This document shows, piece after piece, positions 50,179 to 59,042 of a stretch of DNA of 64,000 nucleotides; position 1 is the first letter of the stretch, and the number at the start of each line of letters is the position of its first letter. The position numbers were made by a program, and so were the translations under genes. A model generated the notes under the pieces. The model was not told the origin of the DNA. It searched no databases and saw only the letters and a list, made by a program, of their open reading frames with translations. Source of the DNA: SLSG01 sp964477035 (GTDB taxonomy: Bacteria > Bacteroidota > Bacteroidia > Bacteroidales > UBA7960); contig CAYZCW010000006.1 in the NCBI GenBank assembly GCA_964477035.1, positions 1-64,000 on the forward strand. The letters run 5' to 3'.

Positions 50179-51720
50179 ATGTCATTGTCCGATTTTTTCA
50201 TTCCGGGATCCGGGAAGGTGCTCCGGCAATTTTTCTTGCTGGGGTTGGTCCTGGCAGCCCCGGACGCCCTTTCCCAGACCCTTCACCCTGAGTACCTTTG
50301 TCGTGCTGCCGCCCCCGGTATGGTGGTCATCGAGACCCCCGGGGGGGAAGGCCCCGGCTTTCTGGTCAATCCGGAAGGGTTTGTGTTGACCAACCACCAT
50401 GTGATTACCGGAAATTTCGTTTCGGATATCCTGGTCCGTTTTCCCGACAACACCGTATTCCCTGTCCTGCGCATCGTCGATGTGGTCAGCCAGTTGCGGG
50501 AGGATCTTGCCCTGTTGCAGATTCAGGCCCAACCCGGCAGACAGGTGCTTCCCCTGTTGCCTGCCGGCGACCCGGGTCCCGGAAGCACGGTCGGCGTTCC
50601 CCAGTTCCCGGCCGACGATTGGGAGGCTTGCCTGGTGACGGGCCCTGTTTTCCCTGTTTCAAACGGCAGGGGGCCATTGCCCGATTTCCTGATGCAGGTT
50701 TCGTTTCCCGCCATGCAGGGGGCCACGGCCGGTCCTGTTGTGAACCGCAACGGACAGGTGGCAGGGATGCTGGTGGGCAGCTTTGCGGCCCACAGGATGG
50801 ATGGCACATGGTTTGCCCTGAGACCCGGCAGCATCCGTTCTTTCCTGCGCGCCAACGAGGTGGGCTTCCAAACAGGGAAGCTGATCCCTGATGAGGAGCT
50901 TTTTTTCCTGGAGAACCTCTCTGAAATGGAAGCCATTGCCTGGATAGAGGCCCGGATGTACCAGGAAGGGGAAAGAAGGAGGCAGGACAGCCTGGACAGG
51001 GCGTTGGCACAGGAAAGACGGCTGGAAGAATTGCGCTGGGAGGTCCGCCGTCAGGAGTCACAGAGGCGTGCGGACAGCCTGCGGGAAGAGGGGCGCAGGG
51101 CCCGCGAGGCGGAGTGGCGGGCGCAGGAGGAAGCCCGGCGGCTCCGGGAAGGGTCGCGTCAGGCCAGAGGGCCTTCGCCGGAGAAAGGCCCGCGCCCCGC
51201 CAGGCTGGGTCTGAGACCCGGGCTGGGGGGCCAGTTTCATCAGAGCGACCTGTCAAGGCTGGTTGAAGGGTTCGACTCCGGAGGGATAAGGCCTTTTGCC
51301 CAGGCCATGGTGGTCTACCGTTTTCGTGTAAAAGAACCCGGACCCCGTGAAAGGGGCAGTGCCGCCGGCCTGTTCGGGCAGGTCGGGACGTTGTCATCCC
51401 GTGGCGCCGTGCAACTGGCCCGCCAAAACGATCTGCCGGATGTGGCCGGGGCTGATTACCATCCCTACTGGGAAGTGGAGGCCGGGATCCTGGTCAGGGA
51501 GTGGCTGCGCCTCAGCGGGGGACGCGGTCGGCAGTATTTCGGATCCGGGGAGGAGGCCTTCAGCCGGTATTATCATAGCGCGACCGTGGGACTGTTGGTC
51601 CGTGCCGGGCGTGTGGAGTTTGACCTTTCGGGGACCGGATTTTTCGGGGGACTATACCGGCAGCCGGCCGCCCGTGTAAACCTGGGCCTGAACCTTTACC
51701 TGAAAACCGCACGCTGGTAG
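50179..51720 (+). CDS. exported trypsin-fold protein without catalytic serine
   Basis: 513 residues from the ATG at 50179. A membrane/signal segment (16-32) is followed by a trypsin-like domain (about 40-225): His74 in TNHHVITG and Asp109 in REDLALLQI are in place, but the serine motif GNSGGP reads GATAGP (181-186), with Thr183 where Ser should be and Ala for a Gly. A Glu/Arg-rich coiled coil follows (about 255-340), then a C-terminal domain (about 350-513) of alternating polar/hydrophobic segments (GLRPGLGGQFHQSDL, NLGLNLYLK) that resembles an outer-membrane beta-barrel. Probably a binding or scaffold protein. Overall family not recognised. Confidence 0.8.
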   Translation: MSLSDFFIPGSGKVLRQFFLLGLVLAAPDALSQTLHPEYLCRAAAPGMVVIETPGGEGPGFLVNPEGFVLTNHHVITGNFVSDILVRFPDNTVFPVLRIVDVVSQLREDLALLQIQAQPGRQVLPLLPAGDPGPGSTVGVPQFPADDWEACLVTGPVFPVSNGRGPLPDFLMQVSFPAMQGATAGPVVNRNGQVAGMLVGSFAAHRMDGTWFALRPGSIRSFLRANEVGFQTGKLIPDEELFFLENLSEMEAIAWIEARMYQEGERRRQDSLDRALAQERRLEELRWEVRRQESQRRADSLREEGRRAREAEWRAQEEARRLREGSRQARGPSPEKGPRPARLGLRPGLGGQFHQSDLSRLVEGFDSGGIRPFAQAMVVYRFRVKEPGPRERGSAAGLFGQVGTLSSRGAVQLARQNDLPDVAGADYHPYWEVEAGILVREWLRLSGGRGRQYFGSGEEAFSRYYHSATVGLLVRAGRVEFDLSGTGFFGGLYRQPAARVNLGLNLYLKTARW

Positions 51721-51747
51721 GAGGCCTGCCAAAGCCCCCCGGTCAGC

Positions 51748-53943
51748 CTAGAGGGCCGACCCGGCCAATACCAGGGCCACGATGCTGACCAGTTTCAGCA
51801 ATATATTGAGGGAGGGTCCGGAGGTGTCCTTGAGGGGGTCCCCGACCGTGTCGCCCACCACCGCTGCCTTGTGGGCCTCCGACCCTTTCCCGTAGTGCTT
51901 GCCGTTGTGGGTGATGCCCTGCTCTATGAGTTTCTTGGCGTTGTCCCAGGAACCCCCGGCATTGGACTGGAAGATCGCCAGCAGCACCCCTGATACGGTG
52001 ACTCCGGCAAGCAGCCCGCCCAGGGCCTCCGCCCCGAGGGTCAATCCGACGATCACGGGAATGGCCACGGCGATGATCCCCGGGAGGATCATTTCCCTGA
52101 GTGCTGCCCGGGTCGAGATGGTCACGCAGGTGTCGTACTCCGGACTCCCCTCCGCCTCGTCCAGGACCTGAACGTCCTTGTCGCTCCAGGTGCTCTTGTG
52201 GGTGCCCTGCTCGTAGTTCTTCTTCATGACAGCCAGGGCCTTTTTGAGGGGTTCAATCGTGTTGAACTGCCGCCTGACCTCTTCGATCATGGACTGAGCG
52301 GCGTCGCTTACGGCCTTGATGGTCAGGGCCGAGAAGACATAAGGCATCAGGGCCCCGATGAACACCGCCGCAATCACCACCGGCATGGATACATCGATGG
52401 AGGTGATCTCGGCGGCCGTCATATAGGCCCCGAACAATGCCAGGGCGGTCAGGGCGGCCGACCCGATGGCGAAGCCTTTGCCGATGGCCGCAGTGGTATT
52501 GCCCACGGCATCCAGTTTGTCGGTACGGTCCCGCACTTCCGGGGGCAGTTCAGCCATCTCGGCGATGCCGCCGGCATTGTCCGATATGGGGCCATAAGCA
52601 TCCACCGACAATTGGATCCCAAGATTGGACAGCATGCCCACCGCCGCGATGGCAATGCCGTACAGGCCGCTGAGATGAAATACCAGCACGATGGTGACGG
52701 CGATGGTCAGGATGGGAATGATGGTGGACAGCATCCCGATCCCCAGTCCGCTGATGATGTTGGTGGCCGAACCGGAGGTGGACTGTTTGGCAATGATGCG
52801 AACCGGAAAATAGGTCAGCCCGGTAAAAAACTCTGTGGAGTATCCGATCACCAGTCCGGCGATCAGGCCGATCAGCGACGAAAGGAAGATGTTGAAACCA
52901 CTGATCTCACGAACGATCCCACCGTAAAGGGTGTCGGTAAAGGTAATGGAGGTTGGGAACACGAAGGAGATGACCAGGTAGGAAAGCCCCACCATGAGGG
53001 CGGCCGAGACCAGCTGGCCGATGTTGAGCGCATGCTGGGGGTTGCCGCCTTCTTTGACGCGAATGAAGAAGGTCCCCACGATGGAGGAGAAGATCCCGGC
53101 CACCGCCAGGAACATGGGGAGTACCACCGGGGATAGTCCGTTGAATGCATCTGAATAGGTGGCCGTCAAAAAGGTGGCTCCCAGGACCATGGCAGCGATG
53201 ATGGAGCCCACATAGGATTCAAACAGGTCGGCTCCCATGCCGGCCACATCCCCCACGTTGTCGCCCACATTGTCGGCCACCGTGGCCGGATTCAGCGGAT
53301 GGTCCTCCGGGATGCCCGATTCCACCTTGCCGACCAGGTCTGCCCCCACATCGGCCGCCTTGGTGAAAATGCCTCCGCCGACGCGGCTGAACAGGGCGAT
53401 CGAGGATGCCCCGAAAGAGAATCCCGTCACCACCGTCAGCACCTTGTTGACACTGTCAAAGCTTCCGGTCCCGAAAACCTGCCCGTACACAATGAACAGT
53501 ACGCTCAGGCCGAGAATGCCCAGTCCGACGACAGACAATCCCATCACACTGCCCCCGGTAAAGGCGACCTTGAGGGCCTGGTTCAGCCCGCTGCGTGCTG
53601 CATGGGTGGTGCGGACGTTGGCCCTTGTGGCGATGCGCAGCCCGATGAATCCGGCCAGCCCGGAACTTACCGCCCCCATGACAAAGGAAACAGCCACCAG
53701 GGGGGAGGAGTGCTCCGTTCCGGTGGCTGCTGCCAGCAAGACGGCGATGGACAAAACGAAAATGGCCAGGATCCTGTATTCTGCCTTGATGAATGCCATG
53801 GCGCCATCGGAAATATAGCCGGCAATTCGCTGCATTTTTTCGGTACCCTGGTCTTGTTTTCGAATCCACTGGGCCCGCAGGGCCGTAAATACCAGGGCAA
53901 TGACTCCGGCCAAAGGGACCAGGATGAGGGTCAGGTTGTTCAT
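51748..53943 (-). CDS. hppA: membrane pyrophosphatase (K+-dependent type, Na+ or H+ pump)
   Basis: 731 residues from the ATG at 53943, about 16 membrane helices. The pyrophosphate site is shown by DVGADLVGKVE and DNVGDNVGD (about 195-230). The residue that separates K+-dependent from K+-independent enzymes is Ala (GNTTAAIGKG), the K+-dependent type, a group that includes the Na+-pumping PPases. It uses pyrophosphate hydrolysis to pump ions. The C-terminal substrate-site region HKAAVVGDTVGDPLKD is intact. Confidence 0.96.
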   Translation of the reverse strand: MNNLTLILVPLAGVIALVFTALRAQWIRKQDQGTEKMQRIAGYISDGAMAFIKAEYRILAIFVLSIAVLLAAATGTEHSSPLVAVSFVMGAVSSGLAGFIGLRIATRANVRTTHAARSGLNQALKVAFTGGSVMGLSVVGLGILGLSVLFIVYGQVFGTGSFDSVNKVLTVVTGFSFGASSIALFSRVGGGIFTKAADVGADLVGKVESGIPEDHPLNPATVADNVGDNVGDVAGMGADLFESYVGSIIAAMVLGATFLTATYSDAFNGLSPVVLPMFLAVAGIFSSIVGTFFIRVKEGGNPQHALNIGQLVSAALMVGLSYLVISFVFPTSITFTDTLYGGIVREISGFNIFLSSLIGLIAGLVIGYSTEFFTGLTYFPVRIIAKQSTSGSATNIISGLGIGMLSTIIPILTIAVTIVLVFHLSGLYGIAIAAVGMLSNLGIQLSVDAYGPISDNAGGIAEMAELPPEVRDRTDKLDAVGNTTAAIGKGFAIGSAALTALALFGAYMTAAEITSIDVSMPVVIAAVFIGALMPYVFSALTIKAVSDAAQSMIEEVRRQFNTIEPLKKALAVMKKNYEQGTHKSTWSDKDVQVLDEAEGSPEYDTCVTISTRAALREMILPGIIAVAIPVIVGLTLGAEALGGLLAGVTVSGVLLAIFQSNAGGSWDNAKKLIEQGITHNGKHYGKGSEAHKAAVVGDTVGDPLKDTSGPSLNILLKLVSIVALVLAGSAL

Positions 53944-54162
53944 GCGGAGGTGTTTTTGGAAGATGGTTGGGACATTGTTGCCATCGGGATGAAGGGGAGA
54001 CAAAACCCCATTATTGTGCTTTGATGAGGTGGTTTACCCGCATCAAACGAATATTTTTTGTCTTTTTTTGAAAAGGTTTGTTGAGGAAACAACCCTGCCG
54101 CGGAAAGGTTCAGTATGAAAAACAAATAGTTTACCTGGATTTTTAAAATACCGTTCCCCGGA

Positions 54163-54194
54163 TTTGCCCAAATGGATTGACGGACGTACTTTTG
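54163..54194 (+). promoter_or_regulatory. Bacteroidota promoter for the aspartase-like gene
   Basis: TTTG at 54163-54166, 20-base spacer, TACTTTTG at 54187-54194. Both boxes match the consensus. The ATG at 54211 lies 17 bases beyond. Confidence 0.75.
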
Positions 54195-54210
54195 GAGAAA
54201 CTGCTTCGCC

Positions 54211-55647
54211 ATGAGGAAGGAATCGGACTGGCTGGGAGAGGTGGCATTGCCGGAGGATGCCCTGTTTGGCATCCATGCCTGGAGGGCACGGCAGAACTTT
54301 CCCGGCGAAACGCTTTGCCACAAGGAATGGTACCAGGCCATTGGCCAGGTCAAGCTGGCCTGTTACCAGACTGTGCTGTCATTCCTTGCAGAAGCCAGGG
54401 AACAGTTTCCGGACCGTCCCTTGCCGGAGTCCCTGCCCGATGTCAAGGTCCTGGAGTCCCTGTGCCGGGCAGCGGAGGCGGTCGCGGAGGGCAGGCATTA
54501 TGACCAGCTGATTGTGCCGGCAAGGCAGGGCGGGGCCGGTACCTCCCTGAACATGAATGTGAACGAGATTCTGAGCAATCTGGCTATTCTGGGGCTTGGA
54601 GGGCAGCCCGGAGATTATGAATTGGTGGATCCTTTCCACCATGCCAATGTGTTCCAGAGTACCAACGACGTGATTCCCACGGCACTGAAGGTGGCCGCCG
54701 CCGGATTGCTGGGCCGGCTGGAGGAGTCGGTCAACCGCCTGCGGCAAGGCATGGAAGCCCTCGAATCCAACCACCGCCATACCCTCCGCATGGGGAGTAC
54801 CGAGATGCAGCGGGCGGTGCCTTCTTCCTTCGGCCTGTTGTTCGGGGCTTACAACGAAATGCTGTCGCGCGACTGGTGGAGGTTGTCCCGGTGTTTGGAA
54901 AGACTGAAGCTGGTGAACCTGGGAGGCGGGGCCGCCGGAACCGGGCTGGCCGTGCCGCGGTATTTCATCATGGAGGTGCTGCCCCGCTTACAACGGCTCA
55001 CTGGCTTGCCCCTCACGCGCAGCGAAAACCTGGCCGATGCCACCCAAAACCTGGACAGCCTCGTGGAGGTACATGCCATGCTCAAGGCCCTGGCGGTCAA
55101 TCTGGAAAAAATGTCGGGCGATCTGAGGCTCCTGGGTTCCGATATCCCCGGCCGGCCGGAACTTGGCCTGCCCGCGGTGCAGACGGGCAGCAGCATCATG
55201 CCGGGCAAGATCAACCCGGTCATTCCGGAATTTGTGATCGGCCAGGCCCATCAGGTTTATGCCAATGATATGCTGGTGGGGCAGCTGGCCGGTCAGGGCA
55301 GCCTGGACCTGAATCCCTATCTTCCTGTAATCGGTCATGCCTTTCTGGATAGCATCAAATGGCTGCGGGATGCCTGCGACAGCCTGTCCACATTTTTGAT
55401 CCCGGGCCTGCAGGTGCACGGGCAGGTATCGGAGAAAGTCCTCCTGAACAGTCCGACCATCACCACGGCCCTGATTCCCCATATCGGCTACCGGGGGGCC
55501 GCCCGCATGGCCCGGGAGATGCACGAGGGGGGGATGGACGTGTTCGGGGCCAATGCCCGGCTCGGACTGATGCCTGAGGAAAAACTCCGGGAATGCCTGC
55601 GCCCGGAAAACCTTCTCCGACTCGGCTATTCCCTCCGGGACCTTTAA
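54211..55647 (+). CDS. aspA: aspartate ammonia-lyase / fumarase-type lyase
   Basis: 478 residues of the fumarase/aspartase superfamily. TNDVIPTALKV (about 152), SSTEMQRAVP-like substrate region, and the signature loop GSSIMPGKINPVIPE (about 328-342) are present; the Ser of this loop is the catalytic base. The start ESDWLGEVALPEDALFGIHAWRARQNF is the typical N-terminus. It most resembles AspA (aspartate to fumarate plus ammonia), but fumarase class II is possible, since substrate-defining residues are not clear by eye. Good promoter directly upstream. Confidence 0.88.
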   Translation: MRKESDWLGEVALPEDALFGIHAWRARQNFPGETLCHKEWYQAIGQVKLACYQTVLSFLAEAREQFPDRPLPESLPDVKVLESLCRAAEAVAEGRHYDQLIVPARQGGAGTSLNMNVNEILSNLAILGLGGQPGDYELVDPFHHANVFQSTNDVIPTALKVAAAGLLGRLEESVNRLRQGMEALESNHRHTLRMGSTEMQRAVPSSFGLLFGAYNEMLSRDWWRLSRCLERLKLVNLGGGAAGTGLAVPRYFIMEVLPRLQRLTGLPLTRSENLADATQNLDSLVEVHAMLKALAVNLEKMSGDLRLLGSDIPGRPELGLPAVQTGSSIMPGKINPVIPEFVIGQAHQVYANDMLVGQLAGQGSLDLNPYLPVIGHAFLDSIKWLRDACDSLSTFLIPGLQVHGQVSEKVLLNSPTITTALIPHIGYRGAARMAREMHEGGMDVFGANARLGLMPEEKLRECLRPENLLRLGYSLRDL

Positions 55648-55689
55648 GGGGATTTATTGTCGGACAGGTACAGAATTATCCGATGAAAC

Positions 55690-55719
55690 TTGGTTTAAAT
55701 CAAAATCTGACTATATTTG
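55690..55719 (+). promoter_or_regulatory. Bacteroidota promoter of the M14 peptidase gene
   Basis: TTG at 55690-55692, 19-base spacer, TATATTTG at 55712-55719. The peptidase ATG is at 55803, giving a leader of about 78 bases. Confidence 0.7.
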
Positions 55720-55802
55720 TGCGGACCGCATGGAACGGGCCGCCTGGCATCTCCCCCGATGGTCCCCAGCAACTCATTGTTTAACTGTCCAAATCCCTTC
55801 CT

Positions 55803-58376
55803 ATGAATGTTTTCCGTCTGAGAAAAGGCTTCGTCCTTTTCCTTTCCCTGCTGTTGGCCGGCAGTCTTCAGGCCAGGCAGCCCATTACCTATTTCCTGCC
55901 GGATATTGTCTACGATCCGGACATCCCGACCCCGGAGGCCTTTTTCGGTCACCAGGTTGGTGAATGGCACCTGGGACATGCACAGCTGGTCCGTTACATG
56001 GAGGTGTTGGCGGAAAAATCCGACCGTGTCACATTGTACGAGTATGCCCGCACGCATGAGAACCGCCCGCTGGTGCATATGGTGATTACCTCGTCCGAAA
56101 ACCAGTCCAGGATTGAGGACATCCGTTTGCAGCACCTGGCATTGACCGATCCCTCCGTGTCCGGTCAGATGGACGTGACAGGAATGCCGGTGGTGGTCAG
56201 GCTGGGATACGGGGTTCACGGAAACGAACCCAGCTCGCATAACGCCGCCCCACTGGTGGCCTATTACCTTGCCGCAGGTCAGGGTCCGGAAGTGGAAAAG
56301 ATCCTGCGGGAGGCCGTCGTGATCCTGGATCCTTCCCTGAACCCGGACGGTCAGGACCGTTTTGCCAGCTGGGTCAACCGGCACAAGGGGATGACTCCCA
56401 ATCCGGATCCCGCCAACCGTGAATTCCGTGATGTATGGCCGGGCTCCCGGACCAACCACTACTGGTTTGATTTGAATCGTGACTGGCTGCCTTTGGTGCA
56501 TCCTGAGAGTGAAGGAAGGGTACGGGATTACCACCGGTGGAAACCCAATGTGAACACCGACCACCATGAATTCGGAGCCAATGCCAGCTTTTATTTTCAA
56601 CCAGGGATGCCGGGAAGAACCAACCACCTGACGCCCCGGCAGACAGATGAGCTGACCATGGAAATTGCCCGCTATCACGGGGAGGCCTTCGACCGGGTCG
56701 GGCAATTGTATTATACCGAGGATGATTTTGATGATTTCTATTATGGCAAAGGCTCCTCTTATCCCGATGCCAACGGCAGCATCGGCATCCTGTTTGAACA
56801 GGCCGGTCTGAACGGGCATCTCCGCGAGACCGACCATGGCACGATCCATTTTGCCTACACCATCCGCAACCAGGTCATCGTGTCCTTGTCCACCCTGGAG
56901 GCTGCTTACCACATGCGCGACAAGCTGCTGGGGCACCTGAGGTGGTTTTACGCCTCGGCCATGGATGAGGCTGCTTCCCATCCTGTAAAGGCCTATGTGT
57001 TCGGGGACAACCATGACCGCTCCAAGAACCGGCATTTTCTGCAATTGTTGATGAACCACCAGTTGGAAGTCTACGAACTGGCCTCCGGATTCAACCAGGG
57101 GGAGGACCGTTTTGTGCCGGGTTCGGCATGGGTCGTCCCTTTAAGACAGCCCCAATTCCGGCTGGTCCGGTCCCTGTTCGAAACCGTTCTGGAATTTGAG
57201 GACAGCCTGTTTTATGATGTGTCCACCTGGACCAAGCCCCTGGCATTCAATATGCCGTATGCGGAGGTGATGCAGCCGCGCCAGCTTGAAACCCTGATGG
57301 GAAGCCGGTTGGAACAGCTCCCTGAGGCCCGGGGTCGTGTCATCGGAGGCGGGGCAGCCTATGCCTACATCCTTCCCTGGGACGACTTCTATGCTCCCAG
57401 GGCGCTCCATTACCTGCAAAGGCACGGGGTGCGCACCCGCGTCGCCACAGCCCCTTTCGCTTCTTTGACCGGGCAGGGGGAAGTGTCGTTCACCCAGGGC
57501 AGCATCCTGGTGCCTGTTCATTACCAGGAAATCGATGAAGCGGGTCTGTATGCGCTGGTGCAGGAAGCCGCCCGGGACTCCGGGGTGGATTTCCATGCAA
57601 CGGACAGCGGTTGGGTGCAAGACGGCATCTTCCCCGGCAGCAGTTCGTTCACCACCCTGCAGCCGCCAAGCGTGCTGCTTTTGGTTGGCCAGGGTGCCAA
57701 CAGCCGGGAGGCCGGGGAGGTCTGGCACCTGCTGGATGTGCGCTTTGGCATGCCGGTCACCATGGTGGAGACGGAGCGGCTCGGCTCGGTGGACTTGTCG
57801 CGGTACACCACCCTGATCATGGTCAGCGGTTCCTATGGCGATATCGGGGAGCCGGTCAGGCAGGCGGTCGACCGCTGGCTGCGTGGTGGGGGAACCCTCA
57901 TTGCCCTGGGGTCGGCAAACAACTGGCTGGTTCGTCACGACTTTGCCAAGATTGAATTTATGCCCACCCCCGCATTGGAAGAACCGGAGTTTCTTCCCTA
58001 CAACCTGCGTTCCCGTCATTACGGGGCACGCCGGATTCCGGGAGGCATCTTCCGGGCCAGGATAGACCGGACGCATCCGCTGGGATACGGCTACCATCGC
58101 GACCTGCTGCCCGTCTATGTGTCCGGAAACACCTCGGCAAAACCGGATGCCAGCCCGTTCAACAACCCCCTGATGTTTGAGAAGGAATCCCTGATGAGCG
58201 GGTACATTTTCGAACCTTACCTGGACGTGATCAACGGATCGGCCGGGGTGATTACCAGCTCCCGGGGAAGGGGACAGGTGATATCCATCATGGACAATCC
58301 CAACTTCCGGGGTTTCTGGTTCGGGACGAACCGTTTGTTCATGAATGCCATCTTCTTTGGGAACACGATCAGATGA
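55803..58376 (+). CDS. exported M14 zinc carboxypeptidase-like protein
   Basis: 857 residues with a signal peptide (GFVLFLSLLLAGSLQA). The M14 domain occupies about 40-370: the zinc ligands His and Glu are in GVHGNEPSSHN (about 137-147), the third ligand His in TDHHEFGA (about 254-261), and the catalytic Glu in ILFEQAG (about 330). The rest (about 400-857) includes a glutamine-amidotransferase-like region (SVLLLVGQGANSREAGEVWHLLD, about 625). The arrangement M14 plus long C-terminal domain is common in Bacteroidota. No type IX sorting domain is apparent at the end. Confidence 0.9.
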   Translation: MNVFRLRKGFVLFLSLLLAGSLQARQPITYFLPDIVYDPDIPTPEAFFGHQVGEWHLGHAQLVRYMEVLAEKSDRVTLYEYARTHENRPLVHMVITSSENQSRIEDIRLQHLALTDPSVSGQMDVTGMPVVVRLGYGVHGNEPSSHNAAPLVAYYLAAGQGPEVEKILREAVVILDPSLNPDGQDRFASWVNRHKGMTPNPDPANREFRDVWPGSRTNHYWFDLNRDWLPLVHPESEGRVRDYHRWKPNVNTDHHEFGANASFYFQPGMPGRTNHLTPRQTDELTMEIARYHGEAFDRVGQLYYTEDDFDDFYYGKGSSYPDANGSIGILFEQAGLNGHLRETDHGTIHFAYTIRNQVIVSLSTLEAAYHMRDKLLGHLRWFYASAMDEAASHPVKAYVFGDNHDRSKNRHFLQLLMNHQLEVYELASGFNQGEDRFVPGSAWVVPLRQPQFRLVRSLFETVLEFEDSLFYDVSTWTKPLAFNMPYAEVMQPRQLETLMGSRLEQLPEARGRVIGGGAAYAYILPWDDFYAPRALHYLQRHGVRTRVATAPFASLTGQGEVSFTQGSILVPVHYQEIDEAGLYALVQEAARDSGVDFHATDSGWVQDGIFPGSSSFTTLQPPSVLLLVGQGANSREAGEVWHLLDVRFGMPVTMVETERLGSVDLSRYTTLIMVSGSYGDIGEPVRQAVDRWLRGGGTLIALGSANNWLVRHDFAKIEFMPTPALEEPEFLPYNLRSRHYGARRIPGGIFRARIDRTHPLGYGYHRDLLPVYVSGNTSAKPDASPFNNPLMFEKESLMSGYIFEPYLDVINGSAGVITSSRGRGQVISIMDNPNFRGFWFGTNRLFMNAIFFGNTIR

Positions 58377-58851
58377 TAAACCACGCCAGCACAAGGGCCG
58401 TGAGAAGCCCCAGGTAAGCCGCCCAGTAATATTTGGGCCGTGCCGGGTTGCGCCCGAACAGGCGGATGGTCACCTGGTAGATCCAGGACCGGTTTTTGGA
58501 TACGAAGGCATAGAAACGGTCCGACAGGAAGCGGAAGATCCCGATCCTGCGGTACAGGGGCATCACCCAACGCCATGTATCCCCGTAGCGGTGCAGGGCC
58601 TGGAAGACAGCAGCCGGACCTGTGTGGATGCTCCCGTCCAGGTCAATGAAACGGATGGCCTGGCGGAAGTACTTCAGGTCCACATCGGGAAAGTCCTGGT
58701 GGGATTCCTGGAAGGGCCGGTAAAGGACACGGTCGCCGGTCATTTTCTTCCATTTGATGACCCAGTAATGACAAAACCCGCAATTTCCGTCCCAGGCCAT
58801 CAGTGGCTTGCCGGCGGGGGGGTGGTTGGTTCGTTCGAGTTTCTTGAACAT
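58369..58851 (-). CDS. DCC family (DUF393) thiol-disulfide protein
   Basis: 160 residues from the ATG at 58851. The DCC motif is DGNCGFCHYWVIKW (about 21-34), in a thioredoxin-like context, followed by a YRPFQESHQDFP segment, a helical middle and a C-terminal membrane helix (YWAAYLGLLTALVLAWFII). Function of the family is uncertain, probably disulfide exchange. Its stop codon overlaps the convergent M14 gene by 8 bases. Confidence 0.9.
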   Translation of the reverse strand: MFKKLERTNHPPAGKPLMAWDGNCGFCHYWVIKWKKMTGDRVLYRPFQESHQDFPDVDLKYFRQAIRFIDLDGSIHTGPAAVFQALHRYGDTWRWVMPLYRRIGIFRFLSDRFYAFVSKNRSWIYQVTIRLFGRNPARPKYYWAAYLGLLTALVLAWFII

Positions 58852-58902
58852 GGGACAATCATCAATTGGGCGGTGCCCCTTCTGTAGGGCATGGCGTATA
58901 TA

Positions 58903-58910
58903 CAAATATA
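58903..58910 (-). promoter_or_regulatory. -7 promoter element of the DCC gene
   Basis: Minus-strand TATATTTG (plus CAAATATA), 51 bases before the ATG at 58851. It lies just downstream of the terminator hairpin of the fasciclin gene. Confidence 0.5.
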
Positions 58911-58946
58911 TTAATTTTAGCAGACAAATAAAAGGGGAAATAACAA

Positions 58947-58973
58947 GGCTCCCGGACATCAGGTCCGGGAGCC
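58947..58973 (-). terminator. terminator hairpin after the fasciclin gene
   Basis: Perfect 11-base-pair stem GGCTCCCGGAC/GTCCGGGAGCC with a five-base loop. On the minus strand it is followed by TTGTTATTTCC, a weak T-run; on the plus strand by TTTCTCC, so it may act both ways. Confidence 0.75.
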
Positions 58974-59042
58974 TTTCTCCTTAGTCCAGGCTGGGGACAC
59001 CGGGCAGGTGTGATCCTGCAGGATTCCCCGGAGCTTTTTGGT

